Assembly (NCBI GenBank): GCA_038199035.1
Contig: JBBPZM010000051.1
Span: forward strand, 1-21,886
Direction of reading: 5' to 3'
Origin: DATAEY01 sp038199035
GTDB taxonomy: Bacteria > Actinomycetota > Thermoleophilia > Solirubrobacterales > Solirubrobacteraceae
Length of the DNA: 21,886 bases
The notes under the pieces are model-generated. The model did not search any database, was not told the DNA's origin, and saw only the letters and a program-made list of their open reading frames with translations. Made by a program: the position numbers and the translations under genes. This document shows positions 1 to 8,347 of the stretch, piece after piece (position 1 is the first letter of the stretch; every line of letters begins with the position of its first letter).

Positions 1-50
1 ACACCTCATCGAGCTCGCAGCGCAGCCGCTCACTCGGGACTATCTTCGCC

Positions 51-792
51 ATGCGGGCGTACCTCCATCAGCTTCGTCTTGTCAGGACAAAGCGGAGGCT
101 ACGTCCGCCCTACATTTCCCCGGTCAACGGGACGGCACCTCAGGTTGTGCGTCGGCGCTCTCTCCTGGCTCGATCCGCCCTGGGTAGACCTATAGGGGTC
201 GTTGAGATGGGGGATCCGGATGCGAGACGCAAGGTGCTCATCGTCGGCGCAATCCATGGTGATGAGAGTGCGGGCATCGCGGTGGTCCACCGACTTGCCT
301 CCAGTCCCCGCCGCCCGAGGCGGATGTGTGGCTGGTCGAGGATCTGAACCCGGACGGCGTAGCCGCCCGTGTTCGCCAGAACGCTCATGGGGTCGACCTG
401 AATCGCAACTTTCCTTGGGCTTGGCGTCGGCTTGGCCGTCGCGGCGATCGGCAGTACTCGGGTAGCTCTGCGCTATCGGAACCGGAATCACGCTCGGCCT
501 GCAGGTTCATCCTGCGCGTGCGACCCCAGCTAACGATCTGGTTTCACCAGCCGCTCGGACTGGTCGACGAGTCAGGGGGACGTATCAGCGTCGAGCGGCG
601 GTTTGCCCGACTGGTCGGCCTCCCCTTGCGCCGGCTGGCCCGCTACCCGGGCAGCGCCGCAGGCTGGGAAAACCACCGGCTCTCGCGGAGCACCGCTTTC
701 GTGGTAGAGCTGCCCCCCGGCCGGCTCGACACCGTGGATCTATCCCGCTACACACAGGCTGTTGAAAAGATCACGCGTGGCGGCGCCGCTGA
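51..792 (+). pseudogene. M14-family zinc carboxypeptidase (MpaA-like), frameshifted
   Basis: The sequence resembles M14 peptidases of the murein-peptide amidase (MpaA) type, which cleave amide bonds in peptidoglycan peptides. From the ATG at 51 the first frame gives the zinc motif HGDES (His69, Glu72 as zinc ligands). The frame is lost at about 300-310, and the rest is read one base earlier: VEDLNPDGV, GVDLNRNFPW, a SEPES motif, WFHQ (third zinc ligand His) and VVELPPG with the likely catalytic Glu. A single missing base explains the break. The reading frame runs past 780 without a stop, while TGA at 790 and TAG at 795 lie in the other two frames, so a second disruption near the end is likely; the end given here is that TGA. 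The upstream frame is open to the window edge, so the true start may lie outside. It could be a pseudogene or a sequencing error. The family call is firm; the substrate is not. Confidence 0.75.
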
Positions 793-861
793 GCTAGCAG
801 GGGGGCGAAGGGGGCGAGCGGATCGCTGCTCGATGCTGGACAATGCGTTGCGCCACGGGCG

Positions 862-1421
862 AGCCCCCGTCTGCCTGAGCGCCTGCAACTGGTGTGCTCC
901 CCCGGCGAGGACCTGCCGGATCGGCTGGCCGAGGTGCCGCATGTCGCCCTGGACCTCGACGCCCGGGGTACGCCGGCCCGCCGTTGGACGGGGTGCACGT
1001 ACGCGTTGTCGACGACGACGACGGCGACGACGTCGCCGCAGACGACGAGGCGATCGGCGAGGTCCTCGCGAGCGGCCCCAGCCTGTTCTCGGGCTACCTC
1101 AACCGTCCGCACGCCACGGGCGTGGCGCTGCGCGACGGCTTCTTCCGAACCGGCGACCTGGCCACGATCGCGGCTGACGGGTACATACGCATCGTCGGCC
1201 GCCGCGCAACCGACCTCATCAAGACAGGCGGCTTCAAGGTTGGGGCGGGCGAGGTGGAGAACGCCCTGCTCGAGCATCCCGACGTCGCCGAGGTGGCGGT
1301 CACCGGCGAGCCCGACGACGACCTGGGCGAGCGGATAGTCGCCTGGGTCGTCCCCGCCGGCGACGGCGCGAGCGCCGAGGCGCTCAGCGACCACGTCGCT
1401 GCCCTGCTCACGCCGCACTGA
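862..1421 (+). pseudogene. remnant of malonyl-CoA synthetase-like (MatB-type) acyl-CoA ligase
   Basis: The C-terminal half of an AMP-forming acyl-CoA ligase is clear from about 960 on: PGYAGPPLDGVHVRVVD, GYLNRP, FFRTGDLA, GYIRIVGR, DLIKTGGFKVGAGEVENALL and GEPDDDLGERIVAWVV, all in the style of MatB. Just upstream, in a different frame (871-960), LPERLQLV and EDLPDRLAEVPHVALDLDARG resemble the MatB segment that normally precedes the ATP-binding loop. About 200 residues that should lie between, including the YTSGTTG-type loop, are absent. The protein also stops at ALLTPH and so lacks the usual C-terminal PRNxMGK segment with the catalytic lysine. N-terminus, core and C-terminus are all missing, so this cannot be an active ligase. 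The MatB assignment rests on recalled family sequence; the ligase superfamily is certain. Confidence 0.75.
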
Positions 1422-1480
1422 GCCGGGCCGGATTGAGAACTGCCGGGCGCCCAACGGAGACGGCGCCGGCGCCGGCGGTC

Positions 1481-1759
1481 TCAGCCCGGGGGAATCGGCG
1501 GCAACGGGTCGGCGAAGCCCCAACCGAGCGCCCCTACGAGCGCGCCGGCTCCAAGCGCACGGGCGGCGGCGGCCGCACGGGGCGGGAGAACGGCCGACAC
1601 CGCGATGGCGATCGTCCCGCCGACCGGGAGATTGGCGAACCGCAGCCGCGTTGCACCGATCCGCTCGCCCCATCGGCCCGCCTCGGGGTCGCCGTGCAGA
1701 CGTCGGGTCACCGCGATCCCGGCCACAAGGCCGATCGAGAAGCAGAGGCGGGAGATCAT
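1481..1759 (-). CDS. small hydrophobic membrane protein, unknown function
   Basis: A 92-residue protein not recognised from any named family. It begins MISRLCFSIGLVAGIAV, a hydrophobic N-terminal helix, followed by a short basic/acidic stretch (about residues 19-41). A second hydrophobic segment (NLPVGGTIAIAVSAVLPP, about 43-60) and an Ala/Gly-rich third one (about 62-83) follow. It ends in a Pro-rich tail. Two or three membrane passes are likely. The ATG at 1759 is the natural start because it opens directly onto the hydrophobic helix. It lies 32 bases downstream of the LLM oxidoreductase stop on the same strand, so the two may be co-transcribed. The call rests on open frame, composition and position only. 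Confidence 0.5.
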   Translation of the reverse strand: MISRLCFSIGLVAGIAVTRRLHGDPEAGRWGERIGATRLRFANLPVGGTIAIAVSAVLPPRAAAAARALGAGALVGALGWGFADPLPPIPPG

Positions 1760-1791
1760 CGAAGTGGCGGCGCGACCGGGACGGGGCGGCT

Positions 1792-2820
1792 CTACCGCTC
1801 CGGCCCGGCGGTGCGCAGCGAGTCGAAGATCGCGCCCCAGCGCTCGGCGTCGTGGTCGGCCGGCAGCGTGAGGGTGACTCGCGTCGCCACGTCGCCGTAG
1901 CGGCGCTGGAGCTCGGCGATCGCCTCCTCGGGCGTGCCGATCACCGCGAAGGTGTGGAGCATCTCGTCGTCGATGACGCTGCCGAGCTTGTCCCACTCGC
2001 CGCGCTTGGTCATGGCGTTGAGCTCGTCCTGGAGCTCGCCCCAGCCGTGGAGCTCGAGCACCGGGCGGTAGGCGGGCGTCGAGCCGTAGAAGGCGATCTG
2101 CTGCTTGACCATCTCGATGCCCTGCGCCACCTCCTGCTCGTCCTCGCGCGCGACGACGAACGCCGGAGCGCTGATCTCGAATCCGTCGAGGTCGTCGTGC
2201 CCCGCCTTGGCGCGGCCACGCTGAAGGGCGGGCACCGTCACCTCGTGCACGTAGCGCGCCGTCGAGAAGGCGTGGCAGAGCACGCCGTCGGCCACCTCCC
2301 CTGCCGCCTCGGTCATCAGCGGGCCGACGGCGGCCAGGACGATCTTGGGATTCCCGTGGGGATTGGGGCCGGGGTTGAAGAAGGGCGACATGAGGGTGTG
2401 GGTGTAGAAGTCCCCGCGGAAGTCGAGCGCGGCGCCGGTGCCCCACGCGTCCCAGATCGCGCGGATGGCCAGCACGAACTCACGCATCCGCGCGGCCGGC
2501 TTGGACCAGGGCATCGAGTAGCGCTTGGTGATGTGCGGCTTGATCTGGGAGCCGAGGCCAAGGAAGAAGCGACCGCCCGAGATGGACTGGAGGTCGTTGG
2601 CCTGGAGGGCGACGGTCATGGGGTTGCGCGCGAAGGCCACGGCGATCGCCGTCCCGAGCTCGACCCTCTCGGTTCGCTCGGCGGCGATGGTGCAGCCCAG
2701 GAACGGGTCGATCTGCGTCTCGGCCGCCCACCAGCCGTCGTAGCCGTCCTGCTCGGCCTGGCGCGCGGCGTCGCCCGCCTGCTCGAGCGTCGACGCGTAT
2801 CCCCCGGCATCCACCTTCAT
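1792..2820 (-). CDS. LLM-class F420-dependent oxidoreductase
   Basis: A luciferase-like monooxygenase-fold oxidoreductase of the F420-using actinobacterial type, about 342 residues. Visible family features are the N-terminal AEQDGYDGWWAAET, the DPFLGCTIAAERTERVELGTAIAVAF strand-helix region, and SISGGRFFLGLGSQIKPHI, a standard LLM signature. These enzymes pass hydride between reduced deazaflavin F420 and an organic substrate; the substrate here cannot be told. The start is set at the ATG giving MKVDAG, which matches how relatives begin. An in-frame ATG 15 bases upstream (2835) is possible, and neither has a convincing ribosome binding site. It is divergent from the winged-helix gene at 2883, with only about 60 bases between, so the two promoters must overlap. 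The F420 assignment is by family, not by a visible cofactor residue. Confidence 0.9.
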   Translation of the reverse strand: MKVDAGGYASTLEQAGDAARQAEQDGYDGWWAAETQIDPFLGCTIAAERTERVELGTAIAVAFARNPMTVALQANDLQSISGGRFFLGLGSQIKPHITKRYSMPWSKPAARMREFVLAIRAIWDAWGTGAALDFRGDFYTHTLMSPFFNPGPNPHGNPKIVLAAVGPLMTEAAGEVADGVLCHAFSTARYVHEVTVPALQRGRAKAGHDDLDGFEISAPAFVVAREDEQEVAQGIEMVKQQIAFYGSTPAYRPVLELHGWGELQDELNAMTKRGEWDKLGSVIDDEMLHTFAVIGTPEEAIAELQRRYGDVATRVTLTLPADHDAERWGAIFDSLRTAGPER

Positions 2821-2882
2821 CAGCTCGGCGATCATCGCAAGCGCAGCCGCGGGATGCCGTCCGGGTGGCAGGCTTGGCGTCC

Positions 2883-3947
2883 ATGCCCGTACGCCCTCCC
2901 CCTTCCCGCGACGCTTCGACGACGGCGCAGCGCCTGACCGCGCAGCTCCTCGCCGGCCCGCCCGCCCGCGACCCGGTGGCCGTCGCCGAGCGGCTGCTCG
3001 CCGTCCAGGGGCAGGACCCCCGCGGCGCGCGCCTGGCCATCCGGGCGCGGACGAAGGGCTTGACCGCGGCCGACGTGGACCGCGCCCTGACCGAGGAGCG
3101 CTCGCTGGTCATCACCTGGCTCAACCGGGGGACGCTGCACCTGGTCCGCAGCGAGGACTACCCGTGGCTGCACGCGCTGACCACCCCGCCCCTGGCCACC
3201 GGCAACGCCCGGCGCCTCGCTCAGGAGGAAGTCAGCCCGGCGGCGGCGGAGGCCGGCGTCGCGACGATCGAGCGCTCGCTGGCCGACGAGGGGCCGCTCA
3301 CCCGCGACCAGCTGCGCGAGCGCATCGCCGCCGCCGGCGTGCGCACCGAAGGACAGGCCCTCGTCCACCTCCTGATGCTCGCCGCCCTGCGCGGGCTGAC
3401 GATCCGCGGGCCGATGGTCGGCGCCCACCACGCCTACGCGCTGGTCCGCGACTGGCTGCCCGCAGAGCGTCCCGCGCCGGTCGACCGCGACCGCGCGCTG
3501 GCCGAGCTGGCCCGCCGCTACCTCGCCGGCCACGGGCCGGCCAGCGACCGCGACCTCGCGAAGTGGGCGGGGCTCGGGCTGCGTGACGTACGCGCCGGGC
3601 TGGCAGCCATCGCTCCCGAGCTCGACGAGCCCGAGGACGGCCTCGTCGACCTCGCCGGGCGCCCGCCCGCCGCGGAGCTCCCTCCGCCGCGCCTGCTCGG
3701 CGCGTTCGACCCCGTGCTGCTGGGGTGGACCTCGCGTGAGCCCCTGCTCCAGGAGCACGAGGCGGTGATCACCGTGAACGGCCTGTTTCGCCCCTTCGCC
3801 CTGGTTCGCGGCCGCGCCGTCGCGACCTGGGCGATGCCGGCGGGGAAGGTCGTGCTCGAGCCCTTCGGCCGCCTCGGCGCCCGCGACGCCCGCGTGCTGG
3901 AGCGCGACGCGGCCGACGTGGTGCGGTTCCTGGCCGCCGCTGGTTAG
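2883..3947 (+). CDS. winged-helix DNA-binding domain protein (PF06224/HTH_42 type)
   Basis: About 354 residues in the family of winged-helix proteins that includes YcaQ/AlkX-like DNA-repair glycosylases and many uncharacterised actinobacterial proteins. Typical features are the N-terminal VAERLLAVQGQDPRGA, RSLVITWLNRGTLHLV, SEDYPWLHALTTP, and the later LGAFDPVLLGW and VITVNGLFRPFALVRGR. The hallmark of this branch is the QGQDP motif and the conserved RGTLHL. ATG 2883 is chosen; a GTG at 2865 would add six residues and push further into the 62-base divergent promoter region. The gene ends convergently with tetR: the two stop codons share the four bases TTAG at 3944-3947. A role in DNA repair is possible from the family but not shown. 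Confidence 0.88.
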   Translation: MPVRPPPSRDASTTAQRLTAQLLAGPPARDPVAVAERLLAVQGQDPRGARLAIRARTKGLTAADVDRALTEERSLVITWLNRGTLHLVRSEDYPWLHALTTPPLATGNARRLAQEEVSPAAAEAGVATIERSLADEGPLTRDQLRERIAAAGVRTEGQALVHLLMLAALRGLTIRGPMVGAHHAYALVRDWLPAERPAPVDRDRALAELARRYLAGHGPASDRDLAKWAGLGLRDVRAGLAAIAPELDEPEDGLVDLAGRPPAAELPPPRLLGAFDPVLLGWTSREPLLQEHEAVITVNGLFRPFALVRGRAVATWAMPAGKVVLEPFGRLGARDARVLERDAADVVRFLAAAG

Positions 3948-4597
3948 CGGATCGGCGCCGAGCGGCCTTCCGTCTCCGGCGCGTCCAGCAGCTGGACGGC
4001 GATCTCGACGAGGATCGGCTTGATGGCCTCCCACCGCTGCTCGATCGCCTTTCGCCCGCTCACCGGAGCGGTGAGGGCCAGCCCACGGATGAGCGCGAGG
4101 GCTCCGTCGACGAGCACGGGGAAGCGCGGGTCGCTGGCCTCGTCGGGGAAGAGCGTGGCGCCGGCCGCGGCGATGATCGAGGCGATCTGGAGCTCGAGCT
4201 CGCGCAGCGCGGCGGCGAGCTCGGGCTCGGTGTAGGCGGCCACCCACAGCTGCGTCGCCGCCTCGGCCACCGGCGAGGTGAAGGCGCGCCACGTCTGGTC
4301 GAGGATCGCCGCCCGGCGCTCGGGCTCGCGCAGGTCGGCGAGGTCGAGCTCGGCCAGCGCCTCGTCGGCCATGCGCTGGGCGACGTGGCTGAGCGCCTCG
4401 ACCAAAAAGGCCTCGCGCGTGGGGAAGTGGTGCATCTGGGTGCTCTGCGCCACCCCGGCGCGCTCGGCCACCCGCCGGGTCGAGAGGTTGGCGTAGCCCT
4501 CCTCGATCAGGCAGTCGACGGCGGCGTCGAGCAGCGCCAGGCGGGTGGTCGCCCGGCGCTCGGCCTGGGTCCGGCGGGGGGTGGTGGTCTCGGCCAT
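3944..4597 (-). CDS. TetR/AcrR-family transcriptional regulator
   Basis: A 217-residue TetR-type repressor. The N-terminal helix-turn-helix is plain: ALLDAAVDCLIEEGYANLST, RRVAERAGVAQSTQMHHFPTREAFLVEAL (about residues 19-65). The rest is the helical ligand-binding domain, whose pocket residues cannot be read. Start ATG 4597 gives MAETTTPRRTQ and has AGGAG just upstream (4600-4605), rather close at 2 bases; an upstream in-frame ATG at 4645 would place the start inside the divergent promoter region. It is transcribed away from the ABC1 kinase-P450 operon, and two perfect palindromes lie between them, so the likely job is to repress that operon and itself until a lipid-like or terpenoid-like substrate appears. 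The ligand is unknown. Confidence 0.9.
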   Translation of the reverse strand: MAETTTPRRTQAERRATTRLALLDAAVDCLIEEGYANLSTRRVAERAGVAQSTQMHHFPTREAFLVEALSHVAQRMADEALAELDLADLREPERRAAILDQTWRAFTSPVAEAATQLWVAAYTEPELAAALRELELQIASIIAAAGATLFPDEASDPRFPVLVDGALALIRGLALTAPVSGRKAIEQRWEAIKPILVEIAVQLLDAPETEGRSAPIR

Positions 4598-4617
4598 CTC
4601 TCCTCTGCGAGAACGGT

Positions 4618-4643
4618 AGTGGATACCACTCGATCGCTCGATC
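4618..4643. promoter_or_regulatory. two perfect palindromes, candidate TetR operators
   Basis: In the 84-base gap between tetR and the kinase gene lie two perfect inverted repeats: AGTGG-ATA-CCACT (4618-4630) and GATCG-CT-CGATC (4632-4643). They sit one after the other, about one helical turn apart, where an autoregulating TetR repressor of divergent genes would bind. The palindromes are seen in the sequence; the operator role is inferred. Confidence 0.55.
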
Positions 4644-4681
4644 AATATTCCTGTTACGGTGTCGATCCGGGACCCTCTGTC

Positions 4682-6088
4682 GTGGCTGCCGATCAGATCA
4701 CCGGCTCGCGGATGCGCCGTGCGGCGACGATGACCGGCGCCGCCGCGGGCATGGCCGCCCGGACGGCGGCCACTCGCGCCGCCACGTCGACGCGCTCACC
4801 CGAGGCGCGCCGGGCGGCGCTGGGCAAGCAGCAGCTCAAGGCGGCCAGGTCGCTGGTCAAGGTCCTCGGCGGCATGCGCGGTGCCGCCATGAAGGTCGGC
4901 CAGACCCTCTCGGCGGTGGACCTCGGGCTCGTCCCCGAGGAGTTCCGCGCCGAGTTCCAGGAGATCGTGGCCGCCCTTCAGCACAACGCCAAGCCGGTCT
5001 CCTTCGGCGCGGTTCGCAAGGTGATCGAGGCCGACCTGGGCGAGCGCCTGGGCGGTGCCTTCGCCGACTTCGAGCCCGAGCCGGTGGCCGCGGCCTCGAT
5101 CGGGCAGGTCCACCGTGCGGAGCTCCACGACGGGCGTGAGGTGGCGGTAAAGGTCCAGTACCCGGGGATCGCCGAGGCGGTACGGGCCGACATGCGCAAC
5201 CTCGGGCTCGGGCTCAAGCTCCTGAGCGTCATCGCGCCCGGGATCGACACCGGGGCGATCGCCGACGAGCTGCGCGAGCGCATCGCCGAGGAGCTCGACT
5301 ACGAGCTCGAGGCCTCCAATCAGCGCGCGATGGCCCGGGCCTACCGCGCCCACCCGTTCGTCGTCGTGCCCGACGTGGTCACCGACCTGTGCCGCGAGCG
5401 GGTGATCGTCAGCGACTACGTCGACGGGCGTCGCTTCGGCGAGATGCGCGGCGCCCCGGCGGCCGAGCGTGACCGCATCGGGGAGATCCTCGTGCGCTTC
5501 TACATCAACGGACCCCTGCGCCATCGCCTTCTCAACGGCGATCCCCACCCGGGCAACGCGCTGTTCCTCGCCGATGGCCGCGTCGCCTTCCTCGACTTCG
5601 GCTTCTTCAAGCGCCTCGGCGACGTCGAGGTGCAGCAGCTCATCGAGTCGACCCGCGCCACCTACGACCGCGACGCCGAGCGGCTGCTGAGCGTGGTCGC
5701 CGGGCTGGGAGGGCTGCCGCCCGACCCCTCCCTGGCCGAGCCCTTCCTCGAGAGCTACCTGGAGATCTTTGGGTGGCTGCTGGTCGACGAGCCGCTGACT
5801 GTCGACGGCGGCCGCACCGGCGAGATGATGCGCCGCTACACGGCCATGCGCGGCGCCGAGGGCTTCGAGTCGATGACCCTTCCCGCCGAGCACCTCGTGC
5901 TCATGCGAGCGGTGATGCTGCTCATCGGCCTGCTCGGGCAGCTCTCGGCGACCAACACGTGGCTGGACATCGCGCGCGAGTGGCTGCTGGACGCCGAGCC
6001 GGTGACCGAGCTGGGCGAGATCGAGGCCCGGTACCTGGCCAGCCGCAGCGACGGTGGGCTGGCGACGACCGAACGGAGGCGCGGCTGA
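4682..6088 (+). CDS. ABC1/UbiB-family atypical kinase
   Basis: About 468 residues of the ABC1/ADCK/UbiB family, atypical protein-kinase-like ATPases linked to quinone and lipid metabolism. Seen: the KxGQ motif MKVGQ (Lys71-Gln74), the Ala-rich loop VAAASIGQVH (135-144) in place of a normal Gly-rich loop, VAVKVQYPG, the EELDYELEASNQ ExD motif, the catalytic-loop equivalent NGDPHPGN (285-292), and LDFGFFK (Asp305) as metal-binding DFG. All key residues are present. GTG 4682 is preferred because relatives keep a DQIxxSRxRR segment after the start; ATG 4712 is the alternative. It is the first gene of the operon and its stop overlaps the P450 start by one base (TGATG). Whether it phosphorylates anything is unknown; a role in extracting or handling a hydrophobic substrate for the downstream oxidases is an inference. 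Confidence 0.92.
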   Translation: MAADQITGSRMRRAATMTGAAAGMAARTAATRAATSTRSPEARRAALGKQQLKAARSLVKVLGGMRGAAMKVGQTLSAVDLGLVPEEFRAEFQEIVAALQHNAKPVSFGAVRKVIEADLGERLGGAFADFEPEPVAAASIGQVHRAELHDGREVAVKVQYPGIAEAVRADMRNLGLGLKLLSVIAPGIDTGAIADELRERIAEELDYELEASNQRAMARAYRAHPFVVVPDVVTDLCRERVIVSDYVDGRRFGEMRGAPAAERDRIGEILVRFYINGPLRHRLLNGDPHPGNALFLADGRVAFLDFGFFKRLGDVEVQQLIESTRATYDRDAERLLSVVAGLGGLPPDPSLAEPFLESYLEIFGWLLVDEPLTVDGGRTGEMMRRYTAMRGAEGFESMTLPAEHLVLMRAVMLLIGLLGQLSATNTWLDIAREWLLDAEPVTELGEIEARYLASRSDGGLATTERRRG

Positions 6089-7491
6089 TGGCGACCATCC
6101 ACAAGACACCCAGCCTGGGAACGACCGACGTCGTGCGCCAGCTCATGCACGGGCTGAGCATCGACCTGCCGATGAACCAGGGCGTCGAGGGCAGCGACAT
6201 CGTGCGCTGGCGCATCGGGCGGCGCACGTTCTTCTCGGTGCGCAGCCCCGAGTACGTCGACCACGTGCTCTTCGGCGCGGTCGATCGCTACGAGAAGTCG
6301 ATCGAGTACGAGCTGCTGCGCTCGGTGGTCGGCCTCAGCCTGTTCACCGACGAGGGCGACTCGTGGCGCCGTCACCGCCAGATGCTCAACCCGCTGCTCA
6401 GCCGACGTCACCTCAACGACCTGTGCGACCTCATGATCGAGCCGATCGAGCACTACGTCGGCGAGCTCGAGGCCCGCGGCCACGGCCACGAGCTCGACAT
6501 GGTGAGCGCGATGACCGAGCTGACGCTCGACGTGGTCGGCAGCGCGCTGTTCGGCCGCGAGCTGGGCGACGTGGCCCGCCGGCTCAAGCCCGCGGTCACC
6601 GGAGGGCTGCGGGCGGCGGAGGTCGCCGCTCGGATGCTCTTCCTCGTCGAGCCGCCGCCGTGGACGATCCGCGCCTGGGCGGGCTTCGTCCACCACGCCC
6701 CCATGGTCGTGCCCCAGCTGCGCCGCATCCAGTGGACCATGCGCACGATCGACGAGATCGTGTGGGGGATCATTCGCGAGCGCCGGGAGAACCCGGTCGA
6801 CTCCGGCGACCTCGTGGCGCTGCTTCTGGCGGCGGGCGACGAGGACGGCGGGCTCACGCTGCGGCGGGTGCGCGACGAGCTGGTCACCTTCATGCTCGCC
6901 GGCCACGAGACGACGGCCAACGGCATGGCATGGATGTGGTACCTGCTCGCCCTCAACCCCGAGGCGCGCGACCGCATGCTCGAGGAGGTCGACGCCGTCC
7001 TGGGGGACCGCACCCCCACCGCCGCCGACGTGCCCAAGCTGCCGTGGACGATGGCCTGCTTCCAGGAGGCGCTGCGCTTCTACCCGCCGGCGTGGGTCAT
7101 CCCGCGCAAGGTGGTGGCCGACGACGTGATCGACGGGCACCGGATCCCCCGCGGGGCCACCGTCCTCATCCCGATCCACGCCATCCACCACGACGCGCGC
7201 TGGTGGCCCGAGCCCGAGCTCTTCGACCCGTCGCGCTTCCTGGACGGGCGGTCCAAGGGGCGCCACCGGGCGGCCTACCTCCCGTTCGGAGGTGGGCGGC
7301 GCGTGTGCATCGGGGCGAGCTTCGCCCTCATGGAGGGGACGCTGATCACCGCGATGATGAGCCGGCGCTTCACCTACAACCTGGTCCCCGGCCACCCCGT
7401 CGTACCAGAGACCACGCTGACCGTGCGCCCGCGACATGGCATGCGGATGTGGGTGCGCGACCGCCATGGCGCCCCGGCGGTGGCTGCGTGA
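6088..7491 (+). CDS. cytochrome P450
   Basis: A complete 467-residue P450 monooxygenase. Seen: I-helix oxygen-activation motif AGHETTA (271-277), K-helix EALR (Glu327, Arg330), the DPSRFLDG meander region, and the heme-binding loop FGGGRRVCIG with the axial thiolate Cys407. It has no N-terminal membrane anchor and no fused reductase, so it should be a soluble class I enzyme needing a ferredoxin and reductase encoded elsewhere; none is in this window. The ribosome site GGAGG (6075-6079) sits inside the end of the kinase gene. The start overlaps the kinase stop by one base and the stop overlaps the SDR start by four (GTGA), so translation is coupled. With the SDR and flavin monooxygenase downstream it suggests hydroxylation, then oxidation to a ketone, then oxygen insertion. 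The substrate is unknown. Confidence 0.95.
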   Translation: MATIHKTPSLGTTDVVRQLMHGLSIDLPMNQGVEGSDIVRWRIGRRTFFSVRSPEYVDHVLFGAVDRYEKSIEYELLRSVVGLSLFTDEGDSWRRHRQMLNPLLSRRHLNDLCDLMIEPIEHYVGELEARGHGHELDMVSAMTELTLDVVGSALFGRELGDVARRLKPAVTGGLRAAEVAARMLFLVEPPPWTIRAWAGFVHHAPMVVPQLRRIQWTMRTIDEIVWGIIRERRENPVDSGDLVALLLAAGDEDGGLTLRRVRDELVTFMLAGHETTANGMAWMWYLLALNPEARDRMLEEVDAVLGDRTPTAADVPKLPWTMACFQEALRFYPPAWVIPRKVVADDVIDGHRIPRGATVLIPIHAIHHDARWWPEPELFDPSRFLDGRSKGRHRAAYLPFGGGRRVCIGASFALMEGTLITAMMSRRFTYNLVPGHPVVPETTLTVRPRHGMRMWVRDRHGAPAVAA

Positions 7492-8297
7492 GCCGCGTGC
7501 GCCTGGACGGGGCGGTGACGCTGGTCACGGGCGCCGGCAGCGGCATCGGAGCGGCCACCGCGCGGCGCTTCGCCCGCTCCGGAAGCCGCGTGCTCTTGGT
7601 GGACGTCGATGAGGGACGCGCACAGGACGTGGCCGAGGAGTGCTCCTCGGTCGGTCCGCCGGCCGAGGCCCATGCCTGTGACGTGGCCGACGCGGCGGAG
7701 GTGAGCGCCTTGGCCGAGCGCGTGGCCGCCGAGCATGGGGCCCTCGACGTGCTGGTCAACAACGCCGGGGTGGGGGTGGCCGGCCGTTTCCTCGACACCA
7801 CGCTCGAGGACTGGCAGTGGCTGCGCTCGATCAACCTCGACGGGGTGGCCCACGGCTGCCTGGCCTTCGGCCCGGCGATGGTGGAGCGCGCCCGCGGGCA
7901 CGTGGTCAACGTCGCCTCGGGTGCGGCCTACGTCCCCAACCGCAACATGGCGGCCTACTGTGCCTCCAAGGCGGCGGTGATGATGCTCTCCCAGTGCCTG
8001 CGCGCCGACTGGGGGCCGGCGGGCGTCGGAGTGAGCGTGATCTGCCCGGGAGTCATCCGCACGCCGATCCCTGCCAACACGCGCTATCGCGGCGCGATGG
8101 CGGCCAAGCAGCAGGCGGCCGTGCGGGCGTTCCGGTTCGGCCATCCACCCGAAGCGGTGGCCAAGGCCATCGTCGGCGCGGTGGAGCGCAACCGCGACGT
8201 CGTCCCCGTCGGGCTCGAGTCCAGCCTCGCCCTGCGCCTCCTGCGCGGGGCTCCCCAGCCGATCCAGAACCTCGTCGCCCGGGCGGAGATCCTGTGA
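7488..8297 (+). CDS. short-chain dehydrogenase/reductase (SDR)
   Basis: A 269-residue classical SDR that oxidises or reduces an alcohol/ketone with NAD(P). Seen: cofactor motif TGAGSGIG (14-21), an acidic DVDE at the end of the second strand (favouring NAD), NNAG (91-94), and the catalytic Ser144, Tyr157, Lys161 (YCASK). The length and C-terminal extension (AIVGAVERNRDVVPVG) resemble the SDRs found beside Baeyer-Villiger enzymes in mycobacterial lipid operons. GTG 7488 overlaps the P450 stop in a GTGA arrangement. Its likely role here is to turn the P450 product alcohol into a ketone for the following monooxygenase; that order of steps is inferred from the gene set. Confidence 0.93.
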   Translation: MSRVRLDGAVTLVTGAGSGIGAATARRFARSGSRVLLVDVDEGRAQDVAEECSSVGPPAEAHACDVADAAEVSALAERVAAEHGALDVLVNNAGVGVAGRFLDTTLEDWQWLRSINLDGVAHGCLAFGPAMVERARGHVVNVASGAAYVPNRNMAAYCASKAAVMMLSQCLRADWGPAGVGVSVICPGVIRTPIPANTRYRGAMAAKQQAAVRAFRFGHPPEAVAKAIVGAVERNRDVVPVGLESSLALRLLRGAPQPIQNLVARAEIL

Positions 8298-8331
8298 CCC
8301 CTCCGGCCTCGAGCCCCGTTCGCCACGACCG

Positions 8332-8338
8332 AAGGAGG
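8332..8338 (+). promoter_or_regulatory. perfect Shine-Dalgarno site of the flavin monooxygenase
   Basis: AAGGAGG, a full anti-16S match, lies 9 bases before GTG 8348. It argues for that start rather than the GTGA overlap at 8294, which would add 18 Arg/Pro-rich residues. Confidence 0.8.
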
Positions 8339-8347
8339 CGCTCGCCC

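Noticed and set aside
990..1177. Arg-rich reading (runs of Arg residues) continuing from the peptidase frame
   Set aside because: It is the wrong frame over the ligase C-terminal domain, whose motifs read cleanly in another frame; the Arg runs come from repeated CGACGA sequence.
1..1421. Mobile element as the cause of the decayed genes
   Set aside because: No transposase, terminal inverted repeats or target duplications were seen near the junctions.
4796..6109. Long minus-strand open frame opposite the ABC1 kinase (and similar ones opposite the P450 and monooxygenase)
   Set aside because: His/Gly/Ala-rich shadow frames without motifs, mirrored from strong coding on the plus strand.
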